This document shows positions 7,502-16,907 of a stretch of 64,000 nt of DNA, in pieces. The stretch is from Candidatus Obscuribacterales bacterium (GTDB lineage Bacteria > Cyanobacteriota > Vampirovibrionia > Obscuribacterales > Obscuribacteraceae): the NCBI GenBank assembly GCA_021732025.1, contig JAKFVU010000036.1:124001-188000 (forward strand). The letters are read 5' to 3'. The notes under the pieces were generated by a model. That model did not search any database. It was given only the letters and a program-made list of their open reading frames with translations, and was not told the origin of the DNA. The position numbers were made by a program, and so were the translations under genes. Within the stretch, counting starts at the first letter, position 1. Each line of letters starts with the position of its first letter.

Positions 7502-9751
7502 TTGCGAGAGAATAGAAACGTATATGAAACGCGCCAATTTGATGATGGTGTTATGAGCCTTAAATCAAGGAAATTGTTCGAGAAGCAGTCTGAATACGTG
7601 GTTGATTCGAGACCCCTCTGTCAGGGTCTGCCATTTCTGCTGACTGATTCAGCCCATCCGCGCCTAGTTCTTAAGAACGGCAATCATTTTATTGTGCTCG
7701 ATCGCGAGGCTTGCGTTCCTGCATGCAATACTTTGGGATTTGGTTATTACCACAATGACACCAGGCATTTGAGTCAGTGGGAACTTCTGCTGGACGATGT
7801 CGCCTTATCACTTCTGTCGTTTGATGTAGAAAAAGGTTATGCCGGTAGTTTCTTGTATACAAACCCTCAAACTCCAACTCTTTTACAGCAGAAAATCATG
7901 GTGCAGCGTCAAGTTGTTTTGTCTGACATAGTTTGTGAGCGGCTGATTGTTGAGAACTTTAGCTCCGAAGAAATTACCATTAACCTCCGTATCAAATGCC
8001 AATCTGATTTTGCCGATATGTTTGAAGTTCGTGGCCTCAATAGGCCAGAGCGAGGGTTGCGCATGATCCCATCGGCTGATCTTGAGGGTCGTCGTGTTTT
8101 TCTTGGCTACAAGGGCGCCGATGGAGTGCTACTTGAAACAATTATCGAGTTTTCCGGTCCGAAGCCTGATCTACTATATGAGGGTGAGGCCCTGTTTAAA
8201 TTGGTTCTGCCAGTGAGAACACCATGGGAGCTTGAAACTCGTATTTATACAAGAAACAATGAATCGGCCGACTATGCGTTTGACGATTTGGACGAAAGAG
8301 ATTTTCAATCGCGTTTAAGTGAGGCAGATAGGCAGTTCGTTGCTTGGCGCGCTAGCGGGGCCAAAATTTCGACCAAAGACGAAATTGCTAATCTCACTAT
8401 TGAACGTGGTTTGCGCGATATTTATATTTTGCGTCAAGACACACCATTGGGGCCAGGGCTAGCTGCCGGAATACCGTGGTACTGTGCAGTTTTTGGTCGT
8501 GATAGTGCTATCGCGGCTTGGCAGTTGATGCCGTTTTATCCTGAGTTGGCTCGGCAGTGCATAGAAGTTCTAGCCGCCTATCAGGGCGCAAAAACTGATG
8601 AATTTAGAGCCGAGCGCGCTGGCAAAATTATGCACGAACTGCGTATGGGAGAGTTAGCCAGGCTAAATATTATTCCGCACACGCCATACTACGGCACCAT
8701 TGATGCCACCGCTCTTTGGGCAATGGCCCTCGAGCGCTATCTACAATGGACAGGCGATCTGCAGTTCGCTGCCAGACTTTGGCCCCAGGTGCAACTGGCC
8801 TTGACTTGGCTTGATAGCTCTAGTGATGGTTACTTAGCATACAAGCGAGAGAGCTCACAAGGGCTAGAAAATCAGGGATGGAAGGATTCAGGCGATTCTG
8901 TCTGCCACTTAGATGGTACCTTAGCCGTGCCGCCTATCGCTCTATGTGAGGCACAAGGTTATTTGTATGCAGCTCGTATTGCCATTGCTAGTATCGCCAG
9001 CATGCTAGGAAATTCTGAGACTGCTGCCAATCAGAGATTGAAAGCGCATAGTTTGAAGGCTAAATTCGCTGCTGACTTTTGGATGGAAGATCAAGAGTTT
9101 CTGGCCTTAGCATTAGACTTTGAAGGAAGACAAGTAAAGGCCATATCATCGAATGCCGGCCATTGCGTTTGGTCAGGAATTTTGGATGGTGAGAAGGCGA
9201 TGAAAGTGGTAGATCGGCTACTTGCCCAAGATATTGATACTGGTTGGGGTCTTCGGACGCTGTCTAGTGGGGCATCTAACTTCAATCCGATGAGTTATCA
9301 CAACGGCTCAGTCTGGCCCCACGATAATGCCATCATCATGGAAGGAATGCGCAATATTGGTCGCATTCGCGATGCGCATCAACTTATGGGTTCAATGGTA
9401 GAAGTAGCTAAGCATCAGCAAGATTTTAGGCTGCCTGAACTTTTCTGTGGTTTTGAGAGAAGCGATTGGAGCAAGCCTATTGATTATCCCGTATCGTGTT
9501 CACCGCAGGCGTGGTCAGCCGGTAGCGTGTTTCAGATGATTGGTGCGTGTCTGAATTTTCAACCAGATGCTGCAAATAACATCTTGCGAATTATTGAACC
9601 ATGCCTACCAGACTGGATGGAGCAGGTGACGGTTCGCAACTTGAAGGTAGGAAAGAGTTCGCTAGACATTGCTTTCAACATTGCCAATGGACAAACTTTT
9701 TGTCAAATTCTGAGAAAAACAGGTGATTTGAAAGTAATCATTGAAACTTAG
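7502..9751 (+). CDS. Amylo-alpha-1,6-glucosidase-like glycogen-debranching-family protein
   Basis: A 749-residue cytosolic glycoside hydrolase. Residues about 35-240 form the beta-sandwich N-terminal domain of bacterial debranching-like enzymes (LGFGYYHNDTRHLSQWEL is typical). Residues about 280-735 form an (alpha/alpha)6 barrel with GIPWYCAVFGRDSAIAAWQ, NQGWKDSGDS and YHNGSVWPHDNA, the last two carrying the expected catalytic acids. Members cleave glycosidic bonds in storage glucans or small glycosides; the substrate here is not known. TTG at 7502 has GGAG four bases upstream; ATG at 7553 is the alternative. It opens a three-gene run with the GT4 and HAD phosphatase genes. Confidence 0.82.
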   Translation: MRENRNVYETRQFDDGVMSLKSRKLFEKQSEYVVDSRPLCQGLPFLLTDSAHPRLVLKNGNHFIVLDREACVPACNTLGFGYYHNDTRHLSQWELLLDDVALSLLSFDVEKGYAGSFLYTNPQTPTLLQQKIMVQRQVVLSDIVCERLIVENFSSEEITINLRIKCQSDFADMFEVRGLNRPERGLRMIPSADLEGRRVFLGYKGADGVLLETIIEFSGPKPDLLYEGEALFKLVLPVRTPWELETRIYTRNNESADYAFDDLDERDFQSRLSEADRQFVAWRASGAKISTKDEIANLTIERGLRDIYILRQDTPLGPGLAAGIPWYCAVFGRDSAIAAWQLMPFYPELARQCIEVLAAYQGAKTDEFRAERAGKIMHELRMGELARLNIIPHTPYYGTIDATALWAMALERYLQWTGDLQFAARLWPQVQLALTWLDSSSDGYLAYKRESSQGLENQGWKDSGDSVCHLDGTLAVPPIALCEAQGYLYAARIAIASIASMLGNSETAANQRLKAHSLKAKFAADFWMEDQEFLALALDFEGRQVKAISSNAGHCVWSGILDGEKAMKVVDRLLAQDIDTGWGLRTLSSGASNFNPMSYHNGSVWPHDNAIIMEGMRNIGRIRDAHQLMGSMVEVAKHQQDFRLPELFCGFERSDWSKPIDYPVSCSPQAWSAGSVFQMIGACLNFQPDAANNILRIIEPCLPDWMEQVTVRNLKVGKSSLDIAFNIANGQTFCQILRKTGDLKVIIET

Positions 9752-9775
9752 AGGCAGCCAAATGAGGATAGGAGA

Positions 9776-10846
9776 ATGCGCATAGCACAGTTAGCGCCGC
9801 TTTCAGAAACAGTTCCGCCTAAGCTCTACGGTGGGTCTGAATTGGTAGTTAGTTTACTCACAGAAGAGTTGGTGAAACGCGGGCATGACGTAACACTATT
9901 TGCCAGTTCTGATTCAGTAACTTCCAGCCGTCTGATTTCTTGCGCTCCTACTGGTTTGCGACGAGCTAAGGATATTCCAGCAACTCGCTGGCCTGCTTAT
10001 GAACTAAAGTCATTGCTAGCTCTTGAGAGTATGCAAGATCAGTTCGACATAGTGCACAATCACATGGGTTATAGCGCTCTGCCCTATTTACGCAATTTGA
10101 AGTGCCTTAGTCTCACTACCAATCACAATCCTGTTAAAGACTACTGTGCTGATATCTACTTGAAGTTTCGCGAACTTCCATTCGTCGCTATTAGCAACGC
10201 CTACCGAAGGTTAAATTATCCTGCTGAATTGAACTATGTAGCGACTGTACATAATGGTATCGATGTTGGTGGCGCCGTTGATTTGCGAAGTCCGCGTCAT
10301 AATCTTTTGTTTTTAGGCAGAATCTGCCCAGATAAAGGCACGGTAGAAGCCATTGAGATCGCCAGAAGAGTGGGTGTGCCGATTATATTAGCGGGAAAAG
10401 TCGACGACAATGATCGTGAGTACTTCGAGACTTTGGTGCGGCCGCTTCTCGCTCGGCCCGATGTTGAGTATGTCGGTGAAGTTTCGGCTGTTGAGAAGGC
10501 AAAACTTTATTCAAGTGCCATAGCGACTGTTTGTCCCATCAATTTTGACGAGCCGTTTGGATTGGTTTTTGCTGAGTCTTTGGCGGCTGGCACGCCCGTA
10601 ATGGCGCTGCGAAGAGGAGCGGCTCCAGAGGTTTTAGACGATGGCAAGACCGGAATTCTAAGCGATACAGTGGATCAGTTAGTTAGTCGTTTTAGTGAGA
10701 TTGAAACTATGAATAGATCTACTTGCAGAGAAACTGCAAAGCTTTTGTTTAGTAAAGAGCGAATGGCTGATGAGTACGAAGCCCTCTACTATCAATTATT
10801 GGTAAATCAGCAAGAGAAAATCTTGTACGAGGGCTGCTTAACGTGA
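9776..10846 (+). CDS. Family 4 glycosyltransferase (GT-B)
   Basis: A 356-residue retaining glycosyltransferase. The N-terminal Rossmann half has PKLYGGSELVVSLLTEEL near residue 15 and VHNHMGY near 90. The C-terminal half has LFLGRICPDKGTVEAIEIA, IILAGKV, and the donor-binding E-x7-E signature EPFGLVFAESLAAGTPV near 260-280. Translation starts at ATG 9776 behind AGGAG, 24 bases after the glucosidase stop. Its stop overlaps the GTG start of the phosphatase gene (GTGA). The context suggests transfer of sugar in solute or storage-glucan metabolism; neither donor nor acceptor can be read from the sequence. Confidence 0.85.
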   Translation: MRIAQLAPLSETVPPKLYGGSELVVSLLTEELVKRGHDVTLFASSDSVTSSRLISCAPTGLRRAKDIPATRWPAYELKSLLALESMQDQFDIVHNHMGYSALPYLRNLKCLSLTTNHNPVKDYCADIYLKFRELPFVAISNAYRRLNYPAELNYVATVHNGIDVGGAVDLRSPRHNLLFLGRICPDKGTVEAIEIARRVGVPIILAGKVDDNDREYFETLVRPLLARPDVEYVGEVSAVEKAKLYSSAIATVCPINFDEPFGLVFAESLAAGTPVMALRRGAAPEVLDDGKTGILSDTVDQLVSRFSEIETMNRSTCRETAKLLFSKERMADEYEALYYQLLVNQQEKILYEGCLT

Positions 10847-11649
10847 TCAACTACAAAGTGCACAATCACTCTTTATCTGGAGCGGTCAAAGATTTCGGCC
10901 AGCTACTCGCTGAGCGGCCACCTTTCTTGTTCTTGGACCGCGATGGCACTCTTGTTCCGATAGCAGACAATCCCAAAGAGGCAATTCTTAGCTCTTCCAC
11001 ATCAAACGTTCTTAGGCAGCTGAGTAGCAGACTCTCTAAACGCATAGCCATAGTCAGTGCTCGCAGCTTAAATATGCTGGCGGCTGAGTGTGACCCTCGT
11101 GAGTTTATTCTTGCTGGCAACTACGGGCTTGAAATGAGCTTTCCGTCAGGTCAGGTGTACATACACCCAGAAGCGCAGAAGGTTCATTCTCTGCTTTCAG
11201 AGGTAAGAATTGAGCTGGATCAATTGGCAGACTACGATACGCGCTTGTTTGTAGACGATCATCAGTATTCTTTTTGTTTGCACTTTCACAAAGTTGCCAC
11301 AGCAGAGCGACACATAATTCATAGTCAGATGCATGAACTTGAGCAGAAATATCCTTCATTGGTGTTTAGGGCATTGCCAACAAGTTATGAGATAGTGCCT
11401 TCAATTAAGTGGAATAAGGCCAGTGCTCTCCAGGCGATTTTGGGCAAGCTTTCGCTCAGTGCTGATGATTTTTTGTGCATGGCATTTGGTGATTCGCTTG
11501 CTGATGAACCGATGTTTCAGTGGGTTAATCGGCATCACGGGCTGAGTTTTAGAGTGGGCGAGTGCCAATCTACCGAAGCGAATAGTTTGTTGAATGCTCC
11601 GTCCGATGTAGTCGACTTTCTTGAGAGTCTATTGCTTTTACCGCTGTAA
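10843..11649 (+). CDS. HAD-family sugar phosphatase, trehalose-6-phosphate phosphatase-like
   Basis: A 268-residue HAD phosphatase of the OtsB type, expected to dephosphorylate the product of a GT20 synthase. Motif I is LFLDRDGTLVP (Asp32 and Asp34), motif II is IVSARS, and GNYGLEMSFPSG is the cap-domain segment shared by trehalose phosphatases. The Lys of motif III is in WNKASAL, and motif IV reads AFGDSLADEPMF. The GTG start overlaps the GT4 stop by 4 bases. Its last 80 bases overlap the convergent exosortase gene. It is the logical partner of the divergent GT20 enzyme at 5947-7374. Confidence 0.85.
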   Translation: MINYKVHNHSLSGAVKDFGQLLAERPPFLFLDRDGTLVPIADNPKEAILSSSTSNVLRQLSSRLSKRIAIVSARSLNMLAAECDPREFILAGNYGLEMSFPSGQVYIHPEAQKVHSLLSEVRIELDQLADYDTRLFVDDHQYSFCLHFHKVATAERHIIHSQMHELEQKYPSLVFRALPTSYEIVPSIKWNKASALQAILGKLSLSADDFLCMAFGDSLADEPMFQWVNRHHGLSFRVGECQSTEANSLLNAPSDVVDFLESLLLLPL

Positions 11650-13150
11650 CAGACCACCATGGGCCTTTTGATGTTCCCCAGAATGCGCTCCAATACCAGT
11701 GAGAGACATCAACAAAGTTTTGGCCGTCCCCATCGTAAATGCGCTCACGTACTTCTAATTTTCGTGTCGCTTTCTGCGCCAGCATGACATTCCAAATCTT
11801 TCCATCCTGGTCTACGAGGTGCGGTAAGTTTTTTATAGTAAAGCCGCTGGCTCTGTAGCAATCGGCAGCTGGGTGCAATTGTCGGGTGGCCTGATTTACT
11901 CGCCGCAAAATGACTGTTTGTGTGTCTGTTTTGAACATTGCGATCTTGCCGGGAAAATTGTTGGCGAAAGTCGCTTCACTGCCAGAGAGTGCGATCGGCC
12001 TTAAATTTTGTCCTTCATAGACTGTTGGCCAGGTTACGTCCTTAGCGGCATCGACCTTGACGTGCGCTGAAGTGAATATTGGAATCATAGCGGCAGTAGC
12101 GCAAGCAATGAAAAAGAATGGCTGACCGGATGGACCGGAGGTCTTAGTGACTGGCGCCTTTTGTTCAGTTGCTTCTTCTTCTTCTTCTTCTTTGACGGCT
12201 GTCACTATATCTTCGTCTTTTTCTCTCTGGTCTTCGGTTCGTTTCTTTTCTGCGCTCTTTGTCATGTGTTTATCAGCAAAAAATAGAAGAAGTGCCACGA
12301 GCAAGAATGCTGCAATACCCGTGCCTGTATGCACAGCAGACTCGAAAGTTGGTGCATATGACTTTGAAATTCCCGTGGGAAGCGAGATTGTTCCGGCTTC
12401 TAGATAAAAGAGAGATGTTACTCGAAGAGTGTTAGCGAATATGGCAGCAGCTATGGCGAGGGTTAGATAGAGCGCTGTTTGCCATAGCTGAACGTGTTGC
12501 CTTGATAGCGCAGAACGCGTCGAGTTCATCGACTCCCATTTGCGTAGGCTCAGTTGAACCGCTGCCATGTAGAGCGCAGCCCAGAGCATTTTGATGCCGC
12601 TGCATGGTGCATCAATTTCGATCAACTGGTTGTGCCACAACAATGAAGTTCCTTCGGCTGTAACAGGAAAGCCATTGATGCTGAGGAGTGATACGGCCAT
12701 TTGCGCGACCATTAGTCGCAAGGGATAGCCGAGATAGAAATTGAGAGAGGCTACAATTGGCAGAGACAAAAGCAGTAAGAGCCAGTGCCCAGGGTTGAAG
12801 CGGCTTTGCAAGATTGGCCTCAGCCCTAGTGCCAGCGTAATTAGAGCTAGAGCTGCGCTGATAAGTTTGGGCAGGAAAACTATTGAGAGGCCATAGAGTG
12901 CCAGCATTACAATCAACTGAAGGTTGTTAGCTGCTTCATTTGTACCGTCGTCACTCGATGTGGATGTTGTACTAGATGTTGCACCAGACGCTGTTGTATC
13001 TCTCGTTCTTCTTGTAATTTGGATAATGAGGGTAAACAGTGCCACTATTCCTAGTGGCTCATCTGATTGATCGCATAGTCTTTGGCCATACCAAACCCAA
13101 ATAGGCCAGAAGACCGCAATCAGTGATAGCGGTACCAGACCTGAGTTCAA
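11570..13150 (-). CDS. Exosortase with C-terminal EpsI-like domain
   Basis: A 526-residue membrane cysteine protease/transpeptidase. About eight helices carry the exosortase triad: Cys183 in APCSGIKMLW, Arg243 in NTLRVTSL, and His274 in HTGTGIAAF. After a charged linker (run of six Glu) comes an EpsI-type domain with HPAADCYRASGF and WYWSAFWGT. Exosortases recognise PEP-CTERM tails, cleave them and pass the protein to the cell surface. The TTG start overlaps the stop of the VIT-vWA gene (TTGA), so enzyme and substrate are coupled. The last 26 codons run antisense to the phosphatase gene. The triad is seen; the exosortase subfamily is not assigned. Confidence 0.87.
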   Translation of the reverse strand: MNSGLVPLSLIAVFWPIWVWYGQRLCDQSDEPLGIVALFTLIIQITRRTRDTTASGATSSTTSTSSDDGTNEAANNLQLIVMLALYGLSIVFLPKLISAALALITLALGLRPILQSRFNPGHWLLLLLSLPIVASLNFYLGYPLRLMVAQMAVSLLSINGFPVTAEGTSLLWHNQLIEIDAPCSGIKMLWAALYMAAVQLSLRKWESMNSTRSALSRQHVQLWQTALYLTLAIAAAIFANTLRVTSLFYLEAGTISLPTGISKSYAPTFESAVHTGTGIAAFLLVALLLFFADKHMTKSAEKKRTEDQREKDEDIVTAVKEEEEEEATEQKAPVTKTSGPSGQPFFFIACATAAMIPIFTSAHVKVDAAKDVTWPTVYEGQNLRPIALSGSEATFANNFPGKIAMFKTDTQTVILRRVNQATRQLHPAADCYRASGFTIKNLPHLVDQDGKIWNVMLAQKATRKLEVRERIYDGDGQNFVDVSHWYWSAFWGTSKGPWWSVTAVKAIDSQESRLHRTEHSTNYSLR

Positions 13151-16100
13151 ATGCGTTGAGCCTTGCGTTTCTTGTTGTTAAACCAGGTTCCTGCAAATAC
13201 CAGCGCCAGAATTGAAAGTAGCATCCATGTATCAGCTTCTGGAACCGGCTTGCCGTCAGCGTCTACTGGGTTGCCGTTAGCATCAACCATATTGCCATCA
13301 GCCTCAGCCTCGGCACTTGGGCCTGCAGTCTCTTCTGTCTCTTGGTCTTTATCTTTGGCATTTTCATTGCCGGCAATACTTGGAGTTGGAGCGGCTGCGT
13401 TCATGTGGTTCGGAAGAGCGTCTAGTCTCAAATTCTTCCCTTGCACTTCCTTGTCTCCGACGGCGCCTCCATCAGCACCCCCGAACTGTTTGCGGTATGG
13501 GCCCCGAATTCCTAAGTCCTCTTTTGCTTCAAATTCATCAGCATTTTTAAAGCGCTTTATGTACGGTCCGCTGATATCTGACGCTTCCGCTTTCTTGGCT
13601 TCGGGCTGACTTGTAGAGCTGCTCGGACTAACCACGCCATTTGTTGCGCCTTGCAGTACCGGACTTGTCGAGGATGCTGCTCCAAGAGAATTGAGCTGTG
13701 CTTCTACCGACTTGACCTCGCGATCGACGTTCATTTGACTAGAGACTTTCCGTCTCAGTGACCTCATTCCATTCATTGGATTGAGTGCATTGAATGAGAA
13801 TTTGGGCTTACGTCTAGTGTTGGTCAAACCTTTTTTACTTGGTTCGGTAACGATAGCGCTCGATACAGGGCTGATAATTTGGAATGCCTCGGCCAGAATG
13901 CCAGGCTCTGGACTTCCCTTCATTGCTGGGTCTTCTAGGTCTTGGGCAATTTTTTCATTGGCCCAGATTTGAGCCAAGCGCTTATCGACAGGCAATGCAC
14001 CGGTGTCGATGTTATTTTCTGTAGCATTTTGGGTGAAGATATACTCGGGCGCGCTTTCTTCTAAAGTCTTTCCATTGAACGAACAAGCTTTGAAGAACGA
14101 AATCAAGTCTGTTTTTAGGTCACCTGTACGTTCTACCCTCACAAGTGTCTTTTGGCTGTTGACGCCATTCAAAAGCTCATTGGGTCCGGCCAAAACTTGC
14201 ATGTCAAATAGCAGTGGTCGGTCCGTCATCTTGAGGCATTTCTTTACCCTTGCAGCTCCAGTTGTTAGTGGCTGCGCTGCGTGAATCCAAAGAACCGACA
14301 TGTTCTGGGTCATGGCAGCGAGTGGAAGTGCATCGGTGAGAGCTGCAGAATCGTCTTGTCCGCCCTCGGCTTTCATGGCCTTCAAAGTGTCTGCTGCTTT
14401 GAGAAGATCTCCGCTACCGCCCTCAGCAAGCCCAGGGAAGAGCTCGTAAGTCTGATCGCCAATCACTTTGACTTGGGCGTAGAGATTGGGTGGTAGTTCT
14501 TTCAGGGCTTCAGCAATTGGTGCAAACGAAGGCTGCATTGAGGCAGAGCCATCAACAAGAATGATTAAACTCTTTACTTTGTTATAGCTTGCTGGGCGCA
14601 AGAAGCGAGTGATTTTATATTGACCGCCAAGTTCATTGCCAGTGTAGGAGGTTATGGTCTTGTTCGTATTGCGAGGCGTGACAATCACTGTGCCAAAGTC
14701 TGCTAATTGCGAGTTTTGCATATCGCCTGTAAGAATATATGATGGCTCCGTTTCGTCTGGTTTGACCAAATCAGTTGTCACTTCATTTGCAGGCGGAATT
14801 ACCTCTGCGGTGCTCCTTAATGCGCCGGCAGTCAGGGGTTCATTTGATTTGATATTCACTTTTATTGGCAGGTCGACCTGGAAGTTGCGTTCTAGAAACG
14901 CGGGAAGCATCAAAGTCGCTTGTTTGTTTTGTGCCAGAGTCATGGGAGCAGCAATTTGTAACTTGACCTTGACTGTTTCACCAGGCTTGACTGGATAACA
15001 CTGCACCAATATTTGATCGCTGCCACAAGTGCTGACTAGTAGCGGGTCTTTGTGTTCCATTACTGCTTTCTTGTAGCGTGCTCTGGCTGTGCTTCGCACC
15101 ATTATTGTGGCGTCACGTTCGACGTTGTTGATAGTGAGTGTTGCTTTAGTCGTCACTGCATGCGGTGGCAAAAGTATTTTTGCTCTAGCTTCGCGATTGA
15201 ATTTAGAATCGTTGCTGAAATCAAAGCTCCAGGTTAAAGTGGCCAATGCCGCTCTGCTATCGACCTTTCCCGTGATCTCAGATTGAGAAATGGCGAGCCC
15301 TCTGGCAACACCGCTTACTGCCTCACCAGCGATGTCGGTATCAATGTCAAACTCGTCGTCTACTCCGGCATTGAGGTCTGCTGGATCGCTCACAACACCG
15401 GTATGAAGAATAGTAGCCCGTGCAGCTTTAGGTATCGGTACTGAGTTGTATGGTTTGCCTGTAACTTTGAAGAATACTCTACGGTTTTGCTCTAGTGTTG
15501 TGTGATGGGCACTTTCGTAGAGTGATCCAAGAATATCGGTGGCCTTTCCAGAGCGCTCGTAGCAGGAGCGCAGCAAAACTTCCTGGCTGCCATACCGTCT
15601 TAGCCAGTTTATTCCAGAACTCGATTCTATGACATTGGCATCAGCAGCTTTAGCAATATTGATTCTAGTCAGAGTTGAAGGTAACTCAATGGCAATCACC
15701 ATCACAAGTATAATCATGTGACCGACATGCTCAAACTGGTGAGCGTTAAAATAGGTTCCTTTGCGCTTAGCCAGATGGCAGACTGTTTTTCCTGCAATTA
15801 AGTTGCAGGGCACTGACAGTAGAGGTGCGAGGCCGAGTAGGCCAAATCCTAGAGCTAAAGCGAAGAAACACGAAATTGGCGTTAGAGGCAGAAACATCAG
15901 CGAGTATAGACAGCTGACACCCATCGCCATGCCGCTGGCCAACGACATGAATGCATAATGATTTGAGAGATCTCGTCTGGTGCCGAGCCAGACTAAGAAA
16001 TTACTCAAGGGGATTAATCCGAAAAGCACAACGTGGCTTGCTGTTGGAAATGGGTCAAAGAAATTGTGCGCGCAGAAGTGAAAGTTAGTTTCAAACAAGA

Positions 16101-16269
16101 GTGCGATTGTTGGCAGAATGACGCCGCAAAATAAAAACAGTAAGCCGCGCGGTTTTACTTTGCCGTGTTCAATCGGGTCGAATGGCTTAGGCGCAAACGA
16201 CTTCTTTTGCTCTATTTTCTTGTCTGGCTTTTTGCTTTTGGATAATTGCGCGGGCTGAGGCATTTCCAT
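13147..16269 (-). CDS. Multi-TM VIT and vWA domain protein with PEP-CTERM-like sorting tail
   Basis: A 1040-residue envelope protein, probably the dedicated substrate of the exosortase that follows. Residues about 40-200 hold five or six membrane helices. A VIT domain spans about 339-465, with LLPPHAVTTKATLTINN and ARARYKKAV. A von Willebrand A domain starts near 565 and has the metal-ion site DGSAS at 573-577. A Ser/Asp/Gly-rich linker leads to the tail: PEADTW at 1010-1015, a hydrophobic helix, then NNKKRKAQR. That is the three-part layout of PEP-CTERM signals. It starts at ATG 16269 (or 16263), divergent from the band-7 gene. Its binding partner is unknown. Confidence 0.83.
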   Translation of the reverse strand: MEMPQPAQLSKSKKPDKKIEQKKSFAPKPFDPIEHGKVKPRGLLFLFCGVILPTIALLFETNFHFCAHNFFDPFPTASHVVLFGLIPLSNFLVWLGTRRDLSNHYAFMSLASGMAMGVSCLYSLMFLPLTPISCFFALALGFGLLGLAPLLSVPCNLIAGKTVCHLAKRKGTYFNAHQFEHVGHMIILVMVIAIELPSTLTRINIAKAADANVIESSSGINWLRRYGSQEVLLRSCYERSGKATDILGSLYESAHHTTLEQNRRVFFKVTGKPYNSVPIPKAARATILHTGVVSDPADLNAGVDDEFDIDTDIAGEAVSGVARGLAISQSEITGKVDSRAALATLTWSFDFSNDSKFNREARAKILLPPHAVTTKATLTINNVERDATIMVRSTARARYKKAVMEHKDPLLVSTCGSDQILVQCYPVKPGETVKVKLQIAAPMTLAQNKQATLMLPAFLERNFQVDLPIKVNIKSNEPLTAGALRSTAEVIPPANEVTTDLVKPDETEPSYILTGDMQNSQLADFGTVIVTPRNTNKTITSYTGNELGGQYKITRFLRPASYNKVKSLIILVDGSASMQPSFAPIAEALKELPPNLYAQVKVIGDQTYELFPGLAEGGSGDLLKAADTLKAMKAEGGQDDSAALTDALPLAAMTQNMSVLWIHAAQPLTTGAARVKKCLKMTDRPLLFDMQVLAGPNELLNGVNSQKTLVRVERTGDLKTDLISFFKACSFNGKTLEESAPEYIFTQNATENNIDTGALPVDKRLAQIWANEKIAQDLEDPAMKGSPEPGILAEAFQIISPVSSAIVTEPSKKGLTNTRRKPKFSFNALNPMNGMRSLRRKVSSQMNVDREVKSVEAQLNSLGAASSTSPVLQGATNGVVSPSSSTSQPEAKKAEASDISGPYIKRFKNADEFEAKEDLGIRGPYRKQFGGADGGAVGDKEVQGKNLRLDALPNHMNAAAPTPSIAGNENAKDKDQETEETAGPSAEAEADGNMVDANGNPVDADGKPVPEADTWMLLSILALVFAGTWFNNKKRKAQRI

Positions 16270-16286
16270 CTCCAGATTTCTGCTCT

Positions 16287-16907
16287 GTGCAATTACCTAG
16301 TGTCCTGCCATTTGATATTCCCAAACCCACTACAATGTTAGCTGGCGAGCATAAAGTTGAAACTGGGGAATATCCTGATCTACACCGTGAGGATGCACGA
16401 TTGGAAATAGTGGGCGGAATACTAGTTTTGATTGTTATGCTGATTTTTTCAGGCATAAAAGTAGTAAAAGATAGTAACCGTTTAGTTATTTACCGCTTTG
16501 GCAAAGTTGTAGCGACAAAGGGCGCCGGCGTTCATTTGGTTATGCCGATTTTCGAAACGGCTGAGACCGTTGATACGCGCGTGAAAGTTGTAGAAACTCC
16601 TGAGATTAGTGCCACAACTCTAGAGCTAGAGACTGTGATGGTCTCGGCTATATGCATGTTTCAGGTTGGCGATGTGGCCAAGGCTGTGACCAAAGTGGAC
16701 GACTATGTTGGGGCTACTGGCGCGGTTGTCCAGACTGCTTTGCGTACGGCTGTGTCACAGAATGATTTGCAGACTTTGCAAACGGAGCAGAAGGGTATCA
16801 ACAAGCGGCTCAAGGCTCTGGCTGAGAAACAAACCAGAGAATGGGGCGTTAACATAAAATCTGTTGAGATTAAGCATCTGCAGGTTATGCAGAAGCTGTC
16901 AGGCTAA
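16287..16907 (+). CDS. SPFH/band 7 (stomatin-like) membrane protein
   Basis: A 206-residue protein with one N-terminal membrane helix (about 42-60) and a band-7 domain: VIYRFGKVVATKGAGVHLVMP, VDTRVKVVETPEISATT and QTALRTAVSQNDLQTL. Such proteins oligomerise into membrane microdomain scaffolds. It ends soon after the domain (NIKSVEIKHLQV) and lacks the long Ala/Glu coiled coil of full stomatins. Start is uncertain: GTG 16287 or ATG 16335, neither with a clear ribosome site. It is divergent from the VIT-vWA gene with almost no gap, and its stop overlaps the convergent YdcF gene by 4 bases. Confidence 0.8.
   Translation: MQLPSVLPFDIPKPTTMLAGEHKVETGEYPDLHREDARLEIVGGILVLIVMLIFSGIKVVKDSNRLVIYRFGKVVATKGAGVHLVMPIFETAETVDTRVKVVETPEISATTLELETVMVSAICMFQVGDVAKAVTKVDDYVGATGAVVQTALRTAVSQNDLQTLQTEQKGINKRLKALAEKQTREWGVNIKSVEIKHLQVMQKLSG

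Noticed and set aside
13163-13609. 148-codon plus-strand frame inside the VIT-vWA gene
   Set aside because: It has no ribosome site and lies opposite the Gly/Asp-rich linker and sorting tail of a well-supported gene.
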